From Gonocerus acuteangulatus (Eukaryota > Arthropoda > Insecta > Hemiptera > Coreidae): a stretch of DNA of 64,000 nt. Position numbers and translations under genes: made by a program. Location: the NCBI GenBank assembly GCA_946811695.1, contig OX328123.1, positions 146,492,337 to 146,556,336 on the forward strand. Reading direction: 5' to 3'. Shown one piece after another: positions 1 through 10,920 of the stretch. Below the pieces are notes generated by a model. The model made no database searches. It was not told the origin of the DNA and was given only the letters and a program-made list of their open reading frames with translations. Position 1 is the stretch's first letter; every line of letters begins with the position of its first letter.

Positions 1-3000
1 TATTAAAAATTGGAATATTCTAACAAATGAAGTTTTCTCTGACCACCTTCTAATAACATACACAATAGAACATCCTGTTTTTTATTCTCCTAACAAAAAT
101 ATGGTTTAAGATATATTACAAAAAATGCTAATTGGAATTATTTCGAGGAAAATTTAGAGTCAGTAATTATAAAATCATTTAAGTTATCTCTAGATAATAC
201 TACAGATATTCAACTTTCTGCAATAGCTAATAACACTGAAATAAACGATTGTCTAAATAAATTTCAAAAATGTTTGATTAAATCCTGTAACAAATCATTC
301 AAAATCAAAACTTATTTTAATAAAAATAACCAGAAACCCCATAAATATACACCCTGGTGGGATGAAAACTTATCTGAACTAAGAAAGGAAACTAATCGTC
401 TTAGAAGGCGATATCAGCGTACTCCAAATGATTCTAATTTCAAAGAAGAACGCAAAATATTATATTTCCAAAAAAGACAAATATACCTCAGAGAAATTAG
501 AAGAAAAAAACTAAAGTCCTGGCAAGACTATTGTAATTCTATAGATTTTACAAATCCTTGGTCTTGGCCCTACAAATATTCTAAACAAAATTTACCTGAA
601 AATCTAAATTTGAAAACTATTCTAAAAAAAGACGGAACCTACACTACTGACATTGAATCTACTTACGAATATATAATTAACAATATAGTAGGCAACGACA
701 ATCATGAAACAGACAATGAAAAACATAAATTATTAAGAACTTCTTCTCAAATACCGCCCAACACCTGAAATGACTTACCTTTAACAAAATTCGAACTTTC
801 TGACATTATACATAATTTAAATTAAAAAAAATCAGTAGGAATAGACGGCATATCTGTCGAAATTATCCAAACAGTTTATCAAAAATATCCTAATTTCATG
901 CATACTATTTATTCAAAATGCTTTTCTCAAGGTGTATTTCCATATTTATGGAAGAAATCAAAACTAACTCTATTAAAGAAACCCAATAAACCACCAAATG
1001 AAATATCCTCCCTTAGACCGATAAGTTTAATTCCAATAGGAGGGAAGGTCCTGGAAAAAATTATTCATCGAAGGCTCTCACATTTCCTTTGCTCAAATAA
1101 TATAATTGATAGCAATCAGTTTGGTTTTACTCCTCAAACAGGAACTTCTCAAGCTTTAGAGAAAATGAATACATTTATAAACCAAGCATTAAATAATAAA
1201 AATCATGTCGTACTTATTTCATTAGATATACAAAAAGCATTTGACAGTGCATGGTGGCCGTCAATCCTAAACTCTTTGAAAGAATATAACTGCCCTCAAA
1301 ACATTTATACACTTATTAAAAACTACTTAACCAATAGAGAGACTTACATAATCACACACAACATAATGAAAATGAAACGACAGACAATTGGTACACCACA
1401 AGGGTCTTCTTGTTCACCATTACTCTGGAATATTATCATGAACAGCTTACTGAAAACTAATACTCAACCAAACGTAGAACTAATAGCATTTGCAGACGAT
1501 ATCTTAATACTAGTAAAATCCAGAATTCCAGAACAAATACAAAACAATATTAACATTATCATTAACACAGTCGAAAACTGGGCAAAACACAACAAGTTAA
1601 CATTCAATAATCAAAAATCAACTTACATGATAATTACACGAAGCAGATTAGAACCGACTATCCACGTTACATTACAAGGAAACGAACTGACAAAAACAAA
1701 TGTTACAAAATATCTAGGAATATTAATAGATAACAAACTAACTTGGAATAAACACATAGAAAATTTACAAAACAAACTTATAAAACTAATCAACTACTTA
1801 GGACTCACAGCTCGTAACACATGGGGACTGCAATCTTCAGCATTACACATCATTTACATAGGAGCAATTGTACCATCACTTACTTACGGACTACATATCT
1901 GGCACAGAGGACTGCAAAAGAAGTACAACTTAAGCAAATTGCAAAGAGTTCAGAGATTGATTGCTTTAAGAATAATAAAAGGTTATAGGACTATTTCTTA
2001 TGATGCTGCCTGCGTTTTAGCAAAAATAATGCCAATAGACATTCTAGCAAAGCAATATATTAAAGAATATAAACTTTTGAAACTGAACGAAGACTCGAAT
2101 AACATAAAATCTGATGATTTGGAAAAGACAATACATTATACTCAATGGACACATCCCGGTAAACCACTCAAACTCAACGGATATACAAACAAACAAACAG
2201 ATTACCAGATATACACAGACGGCAGTAAAGACAATGACAACGTTGGAGCAGCTACAATCATATACAAAGACTATAAACTATTAACAACACTCAAATTTAG
2301 ACTTGGACATTACTGTACAAACAACCAAGCTGAACAACTTGCTATATTAAAATCTATAGACTACATTAATAAACACATCACTACACCATCTTCTATACAG
2401 ATACATACAGACAGCATGATAGCATTACAAAAACTCAAAAACACTGACATACATGAAGTACTAATAGAAAAAATACGACAACTGTTAAGAATATGCCAAA
2501 ATACGCATACAATATATTTTAAATGGATAAAGGGACATTCTGGTGACGAAGGTAACGAAATCGCAGATCGTTTCGCCAAAGCAGCGTCAAAAGATACGTC
2601 ACTACCGATAGAATATAATAAACTTTCAAAAACTCACTTAAAATATATCTTAAAACTAGAATCAATTGCAGAATGGCAGCAAAAATGGGATACCTCTAAC
2701 AAAGGTCGCCATTTATTCAAATTTATCCCAATCATACAAAACTTTTGTAATACAAACATACAAACAAATTTTTACACAACACAAGTACTTACGGGACATG
2801 GGGTATTTCTATCCTATTTAAGTAGATTTAAAATAAAAAGAGAAAATTCATGCCCCTGTGACAGACATACAGAACAGACAGCACACCACATCATATACAA
2901 TTGTACACTGTTTAACGAATACAGAAACAGAATTAGAAAGAAAATAACCTATTGGCCTATTGAAGAAAATAAATTGTTTTTTAATAATTACAAATTATTC

Positions 3001-3100
3001 TTAACTTTATGCAAAGATTGAGTGAAAAATGAAAAATTGCATTTTTATTGAAGTAAAGCGGACCTTACTGAATATATAAGTTTATTTGTATACTCCTTGT
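1..3100 (+). mobile_element. Non-LTR retrotransposon LINE1 (RNase H-bearing, I-like), 5' end outside window
   Basis: Degenerate ORF2 region. Frame 2 from base 2 to 109 gives the end of an apurinic-like endonuclease with a SDHLLIT motif at about 38-58. The frame then shifts to frame 1 between about 105 and 123, and the endonuclease-RT linker runs on from 124. Two in-frame stops follow, TGA at 766-768 and TAA at 823-825. Right after the second comes KKSVGIDGIS, the first conserved RT block. The rest, 898-3021, is open. A short AT-rich 3' UTR follows and the 38-bp minisatellite starts at about 3284. One frameshift and two stops mean the copy is dead, though young enough that all domains are readable. 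RNase H plus a terminal Cys/His motif fits the I-type group; the exact clade is not settled. Confidence 0.9.
898..3021 (+). pseudogene. Reverse transcriptase-RNase H part of LINE1 ORF2 (707 codons open)
   Basis: Encodes the enzyme that copies the element's RNA at a nicked target site. RT catalytic motif FADD lies at residues 198-201 of this open stretch, preceded by TPQGSSCSPLLWN, the usual block before the catalytic loop. RNase H follows with its acidic set visible: D441 (YTDGSK), E479 (QAEQLA), D505 (HTDSM), then GHSGDEGNEIAD with H547 and D557. A Cys/His-rich tail (CPCDRHTEQTAHH) starts near residue 652 and is typical of the C-terminus of these ORF2 proteins. The Met at 898 is only the first one after the stop at 823-825; the true frame extends upstream, so this is a broken-off part, not a gene start. 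All RT and RNase H catalytic residues look intact. The same C-terminal domain recurs in the LINE remnants near 28, 32, 35 and 62.6 kb, but those are a different subfamily (RLRIGHS/T motif). Confidence 0.92.
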
Positions 3101-3283
3101 TTTATACTAATTGATTTAAGTTAACGTGAATAATTTATATGTAAACCTAACTAAAATGCTAACTTGAACAAAATTAACTATGATAAGAAAAAAAAACATA
3201 CATGTGATATACTGTATCTTGTATGATGCATGTAGTACAATAAACGGCCTTCTAAAAGGGGTACTTTTAGAAGGAAAAAAAAA

Positions 3284-4219
3284 ATATATACAACCCATAG
3301 TCTTTCTAGTATGTATATGTACAATATACAACCCATAGTCTGTCTAGTATGTATATGTACAATATACAACCCGTAGTCTTTCTAGTATGTGTATGTACAA
3401 TATACAACCCGTAGTCTTTCTAGTATGTATATGTACAATGTAAAACCCGTAGTCTTTCTAGTATGTATATGTACAATATACAACCCGTAGTCTTTCTAGT
3501 ATGTATATGTACAATATACAACCCGTAGACTTTCTAGTATGTATATGTACAATATACAACCCGTAGTCTTTCTAGTATGTATATGTACAATATACAACCC
3601 GTAGTCTTTCTAGTATGTATATGTACAATATACACCCCGTAGTCTTTCTAGTATGTATATGTACAATATACACCCCGTAGTCTTTCTAGTATGTATATGT
3701 ACAATATACACCCCGTAGTCTTTCTAGTATGTATATGTACAATATACAACCCGTAGTCTTTCTAGTATGTATATGTACAATATACAGCCCATAGTCTTTC
3801 TAGTATGTATATGTACAATATACAACCCATAGTCTTTCTAGTATGTACATGTACAATATACAACCCATAGTCTTTCTAGTATGTACATGTACAATATACA
3901 ACCCGTAGTCTTTCTAGTATGTATATGTACAATATACAACCCGTAGTCTTTCTAGTATGTATATGTACAATATACAACCCGTAGTCTTTTTAGTATGTAT
4001 ATGTACAGTATACAACACGTAGTCTTTCTAGTATGTATATGTACAATATACAACCCGTAGTCTTTCTAGTATGTACATGTACAATATACAACCCAAAGTC
4101 TTTCTAGTATGTATATGTACAATATACAACCCATAGTCTTTCTAGTATGTATATGTACAATATACAACCCATAGTCATTCTAGTATGTATATGTACAATA
4201 TACAACCCATAGTCTTTCT
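3284..4219. repeat. 38-bp minisatellite, about 24.6 copies
   Basis: Head-to-tail units of 38 bp with core TTTCTAGTATGTATATGTAC, spaced exactly 38 bp from 3303 onward. Variants (CCCAT/CCCGT, ACCCC) cluster in neighbouring units, as expected from local unequal exchange. The array begins about 260 bp after the LINE1 stop codon and ends abruptly at TTTTTACGCTCG. Confidence 0.97.
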
Positions 4220-4438
4220 TTTTACGCTCGAATGCCTTGCTACCGAATGGGCCATTTATTCAGATATGCGGCATTGTGTAATATTTATCAGATACCAGAT
4301 AATGTTAAAGTCTTACTGTAAGTACGTAGTTATAATCTTAGTACCCTACTGTTTAATACATTCACCGACAGTGACTTCCTTTTAAAATATATTAAGAAAA
4401 AGCACCGCGGCTGCCTGGAATTTAAGCTTAGATCCCTC

Positions 4439-4449
4439 CTGGTAATAAA

Positions 4450-4515
<66 letters not shown>
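4439..4515. repeat. (AT)n microsatellite with A-run
   Basis: A poly-A run leads into uninterrupted AT dinucleotides. Just upstream (4413-4447) lies an inverted copy of the tail of the SINE at 4626-4841 (GGTAATAAAA against TTTTATTACC), so the AT tract sits in the loop of an inverted repeat. Confidence 0.95.
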
Positions 4516-4518
<3 letters not shown>

Positions 4519-4625
4519 TAAGATTACTCGGGAAAATTAAATTATAGAGAAAAGAGAATTAGTTCCTTCCAATTTTTCTTCTGTGATATTTGAATTAACT
4601 AGTCCTTTGTTAATGGATATATTTT

Positions 4626-4841
4626 TTTTTTTTTTTTATTACCAGGAGGGATCTAAGCTGAAATTCCAATTAACGGCTCTTCGACATAATTCTGGGCCAT
4701 TAAGCCGACATCCAGGGTGCAGCCAGGACTCCTCTCAGCGAGCCCTGAGATGAGAAAATTACTGGCGCCGGTGGGGATCGAACCCACCATCTCCCGCTTA
4801 TGAATCTAGCGCGCTAGCCGCTTTGACCACGGGAGACCCCA
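4626..4841 (-). mobile_element. tRNA-derived SINE, family 1 (copy S1)
   Basis: Read on the minus strand it starts with GGGGTCTCCCGTGGTCAAAG, contains an A-box-like GTGGTC..GCTAGC and a B box GGTTCGATCC, and ends at a poly-A (poly-T at 4620-4636). The unit matches the plus-strand copies at 14.7 and 17.0-17.8 kb but has a longer, diverged 3' part. It is a retroposon and not a tRNA gene: the anticodon stem does not pair well and a long non-tRNA body is attached. Confidence 0.8.
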
Positions 4842-5083
4842 GAAAAGGCTATTTTATTGTTTCCTGTTATCACCTTCTTCCGTGTAATATTTAGGTCAGC
4901 TGTCTACTAACGTGCTCGTGTAATAGTAGGAGCTTCAATTGAGGCTAAACTGTCGTTGCAAATGCATGAATTAAGGCTTCCGTAGCTGTTAGGGTTAACC
5001 CTTCGTATCAAACTGTTAAGCTGACAGCTTGTTTTTCTTGCGTTGATAAGAATTTTCTATAAATGCTTGAGTAATTTTGTTTT

Positions 5084-5545
5084 GGGAGTATTGGTCTAGT
5101 GTAAAAATAATGCAGTTTTTTATATGACTAATTAGTGAGTTCGATTCCCACTATAGGGTGGTGGCTATTCTTTAGACGTGGGCGTATATAAGAGGGGGCT
5201 GCAGCCCCCCCCCCCGAAATTTTGATTTGATCGGTAAAAATTTCATAAAACCCTTAAAAATAAATTAAATAAGATCATTTAGTTCATAAAACATATTTGG
5301 GTGTAATAGCGTTTAAGTTGGCTAAAACTCTTCCAAGATCTAAATTGTTAGTATTCCATACACCGGAAATGGTCTCAGCCCCCCCCCCCGAAATGTTCCC
5401 AGCCCCCTCCGAAATTATTTTCTATATACGCCCATGTATTTAGAAAAATAGAAGAGGTATCAGCCCTATCCTGTGTAGAAAAAGGTGGTAACCTATAGAT
5501 AACCTAAAATTCTTAGTTAATAATAATGGACGTTCAAATTATAAT
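5084..5545 (+). mobile_element. tRNA-derived SINE, family 2 (copy S7), split by a MITE
   Basis: Two parts (5084-5176 and 5437-5545) align in order with the family-2 SINE at 56160-56373. The first part ends with a B box (GAGTTCGATTCCCACTA) and GTGGCT; the second continues with the CCTATC, TAGAAAAAGGTGGTAACCTA and ATAATGGACGTT body. The interruption is exactly the MITE at 5177-5436 with its target duplication. Confidence 0.75.
5177..5436 (+). mobile_element. hAT-like MITE 'G-MITE' copy 1 (260 bp), TSD 8 bp
   Basis: Ends CGTGGGCGTATATA and TATATACGCCCATG form short terminal inverted repeats. Flanks tctttaga and tatttaga match 7 of 8, as expected for an 8-bp target duplication (hAT or P-like). 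The interior has a G/C palindrome (GGGGGCTGCAGCCCCC) and a second C-run before GAAATG. No coding capacity. It lies inside a family-2 SINE. Confidence 0.85.
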
Positions 5546-6545
5546 TTAAATTAAATTCGTTCCAGATGACGATCAACTCTCCTCGCAAACGCCTACTCTC
5601 TCGCAATGTGACCTTCCTTCTATTCGGGAATAATATAACCGAGGCAAAATTATTGAAACCATCGCTGAACATTTACTGTAGCTTCCTTCGCCTGAAATAA
5701 CTCGGTTTTAGCCGCTCTTCGACCTATTGCGAAAATCTTGTACTTATTCAAAGAGAACACAAACTATCCTAATCTTTGTGGAAACACAGCGTTAATAACC
5801 ATTGTATGTAATGCATTAACTAGACTTTGTTTACTCGGTAAGAACATGCCTACCTAAACTAAACGCACATTCTTCCGTGGATATTGGCTAGGTAATCCAA
5901 ATTGTTCGCTTACATATGTTATTATTTCCTGTTTGGACTTTGTAATATCCAAACTTCAAAATGTTCCCTTTCGATCTGGGTTTATTTTCTGAAAATCAGT
6001 TATTATAAAATAGGACGATTCTGTCAGCTAATTCTTGCATTTCCCTGTCAGTTCTTCATTCACAAATAAGACAAAATGAAATTTAGGCATCGCATACCGT
6101 AAAGCAAAAATAATTGGTAATTTATTATGACAAGAAGATCATTCTTATCTTTCTGAATTAGAAAATAAATTTGTAGTACTGACAAATCATTTTTTTTAAG
6201 TGCAGTATTCATTCATTCAAATATGGAGTAATGAACTTTGTGGCAAGACATACCCTGATATAAACAATATGTAATCCCGAAATGTTGACGTATTTGAGCC
6301 GTCTTATTCATTTACAAACATGAAATTATCTATATAGTATATAGATTACAGTATATATAGTATATATATTACAGTATATAGTATATACTGCCTAAGAAAA
6401 TACTGCAAGGTCCAATTAGGGGTTTGTATATATGATTTTTTCGAATTTTGTCCAGCTAGATCAGTTAAAAATACCACTATGCGTCATTTTCCCGACAATT
6501 GTCTTTAAATAGGCAAGAATATTTATTAAAATATTCTGAGATACG
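5546..6545. other. Unassigned AT-rich stretch
   Basis: No reading frame or repeat recognised, apart from a short degenerate TATAGTATATA/ATTACAGTATATA repeat at about 6330-6390. Confidence 0.4.
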
Positions 6546-6555
6546 TTTTTCAGAA

Positions 6556-6571
6556 ATATATATATATATAC

Positions 6572-6640
<69 letters not shown>
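6556..6640. repeat. (AT)n microsatellite, interrupted
   Basis: AT dinucleotides broken by CATATATATATAAATA near 6570-6590. Confidence 0.95.
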
Positions 6641-6643
<3 letters not shown>

Positions 6644-6907
6644 TTTTTATATGAGCAAATTGAACAACTTAAGGTCATTAGTTGCCCTATTACTTATTGG
6701 TTATTTTGAAATTTAAAACTTTTTTATGTAACTTATTTGATCAGATAAGAAAATAAGAAACAATAAGTCATCATCCCAGACTTATTGTTTCTTATTTTCT
6801 TATCTTCTTTTACTATAGGTAATATTAATTATAATATATAATACTCAGTATTACGCCTGACTCAAGCTAGACAACACGACGAGAGGACTTCCTGATAAGG
6901 AAAGCCC

Positions 6908-6942
6908 CTGAAGAGGTGCGAAAAGGCACGAAACATGTCGGG
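6908..6942 (+). other. CTGAAGA-stem-CGAAAC motif
   Basis: CTGAAGAGGTGC..GGCACGAAAC: a short stem (GTGC/GCAC) between CTGAAGA and GAAAC. The same arrangement occurs near 12.2-12.3, 39.36/39.55 and 40.77 kb. It resembles the conserved core of a hammerhead ribozyme but has an extra base before the stem, so function is unproven. Confidence 0.4.
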
Positions 6943-7029
6943 CGAAACATACAAAATAAAGTAGTTAAAGTGAAAAAAGTGTGTACTACTTTATCGACCC
7001 CCTGCCAGAAAAAGAAACAAGAAAAAGTG

Positions 7030-7030
<1 letters not shown>

Positions 7031-7118
<88 letters not shown>

Positions 7119-7252
7119 GAACCACCGTTATATTCGTTCTCTAGGAGTTCTGAAACGTAAAAGTTTCTCGTCGGCACTTCAGGATTGTGTCATGAGGTCA
7201 ACCTCATAAGCGGGCTTCCTCCCTATGAAGGGAGGGAGGAAGCCCCCTAAAA
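7031..7252 (+). mobile_element. H element, 3' half (copy H1)
   Basis: An (AT)n tract (7031-7113) is followed by a block starting AATTTGAACCACCGTTAT, then CGTCGGCACTTC..GGATTGTGTCATGAGGTCAACCTC, and a strong hairpin (GGGCTTCCTCCCT/AGGGAGGAAGCCC). It ends CTAAAA at 7247-7252. Copies near 25.3, 27.7 and 48.5 kb end the same way. A Helitron-like 3' end (hairpin then CTRR) is the best reading. The 5' half typical of the family is not seen here. Confidence 0.7.
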
Positions 7253-7513
7253 CATGAACTGTTCCTGTACTCAGCTTCCCAAATGACACTGGGGATAATA
7301 ACGGAAACGCGTTATGGTGTCACAGTTCTTTCGAGTCGGACTACTTTATTTTACATTTTGATGTGTTATTTTTATTTTCCTAAATTTAAAGGTCCAATCA
7401 TGGGTTATAAATGAAATACAAAGGGAATGTTAATAAAATACCTTCTTTTTATTACCTTCTTTGTTTTACCTTCTAACTGTTTTATAAGAATTATTAATAA
7501 CTGTAGAGTAGAT

Positions 7514-7572
<59 letters not shown>

Positions 7573-8190
7573 ATGTGTGTGTGTATTCATTTTATTTGCT
7601 ATAATAAATTTAGACATTATCTGAAAGATCCAAAAAAATAGGGTCAACTGTAATTTATGATGTAGCAATAATTGTTAATTATAAGCAGATCTACTGACGT
7701 TGTAAAATAAGAATGAATGGATTATAAAACTGAGCTATCGAGACCGTAAATAATGTTATTAACCTAACGGGAGCTGGAGGACTTAACGTTATTTTGAAAA
7801 TCGTTTCGGAATGACGTTAAAAATAATTAACTGTCTTCCCCCGTCAGGCTCGTTAATTCTAACAGAGAAGACATTGAGGATAAGAAGACTCTCGGATGAA
7901 GGGAAGTTATCAATTAACCGAAACACTTTAGAATCGAGTGACATTTTAGCGTGCCACATTGTCGGCAGGTGCCAATCACTTTTGTCAGCTGATTTGAATA
8001 ACTGACTCAATTACTCAGTGGATTCAGCTACTCGGTAGTTAATTCACTGAAAATATGACTCTTTGTGATCATCCCCTTTTATTTAGTCCAGTATCCTCAC
8101 TACCTCGGGGGTGGAACCCCTGATTACAGAATGACACCGACAGGGCAGTCCGGACGTGCGGACGAGAAATGTAGAATGTTATTAATATTT
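7253..8190. other. Unassigned stretch with one microsatellite
   Basis: Contains (AT)n then (GT)n at 7519-7584. Short open stretches on both strands at 7789-8010 show no recognisable domain and are probably chance. Confidence 0.4.
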
Positions 8191-8198
8191 GATGTGAC

Positions 8199-8260
8199 AC
8201 ACAGTGGTCCCAATCCTGATCTTATGGTGCAAAAAATTATACCTCGTTTATTATTTGTTG
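8199..8260 (+). other. hAT-like terminal sequence, fragment
   Basis: CAGTGGTCCCAATCCT.ATCTTATGGTGCAAAA occurs here on plus and near 13525-13557 on minus. CAGTGGTCCCAA resembles a hAT-type inverted repeat. The flanks of the two copies do not match as a target duplication, so they are probably two separate fragments. Confidence 0.4.
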
Positions 8261-8369
8261 GATCTGGACGATTCTTTGCACAAAACATCTTCAAATGAAA
8301 CTAGATATGAATTTAGATTTCATTACTTGAAAACAAAATGGCGGTACATTTTCAGGAAAAATCCGTTGT

Positions 8370-8519
8370 TTTTAGCACTTTCCTCCGAAGGAAAGTAGCT
8401 ATTGAGGTTGGACTCATGACGGAATTTTTGAAAAATTTCTTCAAATCTTTATCGATCCTACCTAGTAGACACCGAATATGACCCCCGTTAAAATTTATAT
8501 ATATATATATATATATATA

Positions 8520-8584
<65 letters not shown>

Positions 8585-9435
8585 CTGTTAACACGATAGC
8601 GGCCAGAGTTTTTGTTTTTTCGTCACGAAACTTGGTATATAGCATTCAATTATCAAACGATTGAACGAGTTCGTTAACCACTAAAGTCAGTCCACCGGAA
8701 GGGGGGGTTTACCCCGAACCCGAAACACTTATTTGACTATGTCAGCCGTAATATTTGTGATATTTCAACGAAACTTGGTATTCGTAGTGGTAATATAGAG
8801 AGAAAAGTGAGATATAAAAATGAACTAAATCGGTTCATTAGAAGGGGGGGTTTACTCCGGACTTACAATACCAATTCGCCACTACCAGCCGTGATTTTTG
8901 GTATATTTCGACGAAACTCGGTATTCGTAGTGCTAATCCACAGGTAAATATGTGTTGTAAAAATAAACTAAATCGGTTCATTAGAAGGGGGGGGTTTACT
9001 CCGGACCCAAAGTCCTAATATACTCATACCGGTCGTAATTTCTGTTGTATTGTAACGAAACGCGGCATACGTCGTGGGTAACTCATGAGAAAGAAGTGTT
9101 GTAAAAATGAGCTGAATCGGTCAATCGGAAAGCGGGGTTTAATTTGTAATATATTTGAATAGAAAAGCCGGCAGACGTAGGTTCACAAAGCCGCCGCAAG
9201 GAGCGCTTTCTACCACTAGAGTGACTGTATCCTGTTCCTGCGTTAGATCAAAATACGATAATATGAGGATTTTTGTATTTATTACGTAGTTGATCAGCTA
9301 CTCGTTACAAAATGAGAACTATTCACGTTTTTATTTTATTTATGTAGGATATTTTAAGCAAATTGTTCTGGAAAGCAGTCTACACTACCCAAATTCTGAG
9401 GAAAGTGCTTAGTTATGCAGCTCCTGCGTGACGGA
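8370..9435 (-). mobile_element. H element (copy H2), 1066 bp
   Basis: Read on minus: it starts TCCGTCACGCAGGAGCTGCA (base 9435), passes about four tandem units of about 143 bp (G-runs at 8701, 8844, 8987, 9132), a GTTAACGAAC block, an (AT)n tract (8495-8580), and ends in a hairpin ACTTTCCT-TCGG-AGGAAAGT followed by GCTAAAA (8370-8375). The 5' end holds GCACTTTCCT, inverted relative to the 3' hairpin arm. It matches the plus-strand copy at 61336-62567 throughout. Non-coding; Helitron/Helentron-associated type is inferred from the termini. Confidence 0.8.
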
Positions 9436-9865
9436 CTTTTATTAATTAAAGATTTAAGAATACATATCGGCCTAAAACATCAGTATAACAACCTATTTTG
9501 CCTATTGACTATGTATTGCTTACAAAAAACAAAATAGCGACACTTTGTTATGAAGAAATCCTACCGTTTTGATGCAGAGGTTTCATGTGAAAACATTGAA
9601 AATATGTGTCTATCTATTTGCAAATAAAATAAGAATACTCATTAGTACGTTTTGTTTTCAAAAGATAATGCTGGCTTGCTGACATAGGTCATTAAATTTT
9701 TAGGGTAAAAACATGAAGCTATAATGTTTTTAAGGCCTATCAGATTTATGTTGCTTATATTTTCAGGTAGTTAATTACCTGATGACAAATAATCATCTCT
9801 GGCGTGCTACTTCTTTTTGTTTGTTTGTTTAAAAATAAAAAATGTATATACAGAAAAAAATAAAG
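9436..9865. other. Unassigned AT-rich stretch
   Basis: No recognisable feature. Confidence 0.4.
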
Positions 9866-9869
9866 AAAT

Positions 9870-10289
9870 GAGTGGCTTAATATCAAAGACGGACATCTGT
9901 AAAAAAATCGAAATTTAGGTAGCAGTGGAATCCGATAGGTTTTTGTCTGCTCTTTTCAATGATGAAATTAGTTTCTGTAAAAAAAAAGACGTAAACATGT
10001 AATTTCTGGCTTCAAAGTAGATGCTTTGTTTCAAAAACGGACTTCTGCTGTGGAGGTTTTTTTCATAAACGAACACCTACCAATCACCCAATGGGTTCAA
10101 AGGTAATTTTCACTAATTTGTTGAGTGGTATTGATATCAGAAACAGAACAATATCAATTTCAAACATATAAGCCTAATTATGAAATAAATATTTTCAAAA
10201 AAATATTCACTATAACTTGCATAACATAAAAGGTGATTTTCTCAACATTTAGAAAATGACAGATGTCCATCTTTGATATTAAGCCACTC
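9870..10289. mobile_element. TIR element, 420 bp, superfamily unknown
   Basis: Terminal inverted repeats of about 31 bp, beginning GAGTGGCTTAATATCAAAGA, at 9870-9900 and 10259-10289, with one mismatch (ACGGACATCTGT against ATGGACATCTGT). Flanked by aaat on both sides (9866-9869, 10290-10293), possibly a 4-bp duplication or chance in AT-rich DNA. The interior is non-coding and has related short motifs (AAAAACGGACTTCTG). Confidence 0.75.
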
Positions 10290-10512
10290 AAATATGATAA
10301 TTAAAAATTATAACTTATTTATATATTTTTTTGATAATCACTTTAAAAAAGAAAATTAAACAAACAAAATCTAAAGAAAAAGACGATTTTATTTTTGGAC
10401 AAAATTTCAAGTGAAATTACTTTTCTGCTTAAATCGTAAAAACAGAAAGCCTACAATAATTATTTGAATAAATTCTTATCGAGAATTTCGGCATTGAAAT
10501 TATTAAGTTAAT

Positions 10513-10745
10513 GCTGCTAATAAGGTGCTAATGACCATAGCAGTAGAAGCACCTATATAAAGAAAAGCTGCTAATTAGGTGCTAATGACCCTAGCAGTAG
10601 AAGCACCTATATAAAGAAAAGCTGCTAATAAGATGCTAATGACCCTAGCAGTAAAAGCACCTATATAAAGAAAAGCTGCTAATAAGTTGCTAATGACCCT
10701 AGCAGTAGAAGCACCTATATAAAGAAAAAAAAATACTGCTAATAG
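10513..10745 (+). repeat. 54-bp tandem repeat derived from a SINE tail, about 4.3 copies
   Basis: Unit starts GCTGCTAATAAGGTGCTAAT and recurs at 10513, 10567, 10621 and 10675 (exactly 54 bp). The core GGTGCTAATGACCCTAGCAG.AGAAGCACCT matches the 3' end of the family-1 SINE (GGCGCTAATGACCTAGATGT AGATGCGCC), including the pairing GGYGC/GCRCC ends and the following A-rich run. Confidence 0.9.
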
Positions 10746-10920
10746 ATGCTTATGTAATCTACTTGTTGATATCAATCATTATTATCTCAAGAAATAAGAA
10801 ATTTTGGAGTGAATTCTACAAAAAACTTACCAAATTGTATATCTTCGAGTAGAAGTTTATGCGCACAGGATAACTTTTCACTTTCAATAGTCAATAGGAA
10901 CTGAACACTACAGACCCTAA

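Noticed and set aside
3284..4219. CRISPR-like array
   Set aside because: Units are contiguous 38-bp repeats without unique spacers, and the DNA is eukaryotic; the same applies to the 32-, 42-, 50- and 83/91-bp arrays.
7031..7113. Long open stretches of alternating Ile/Tyr here and at 8.5, 24.3, 27.5, 34.5, 37.0, 43.0, 48.3 and 54.4 kb
   Set aside because: They are translations of (AT)n microsatellites on both strands.
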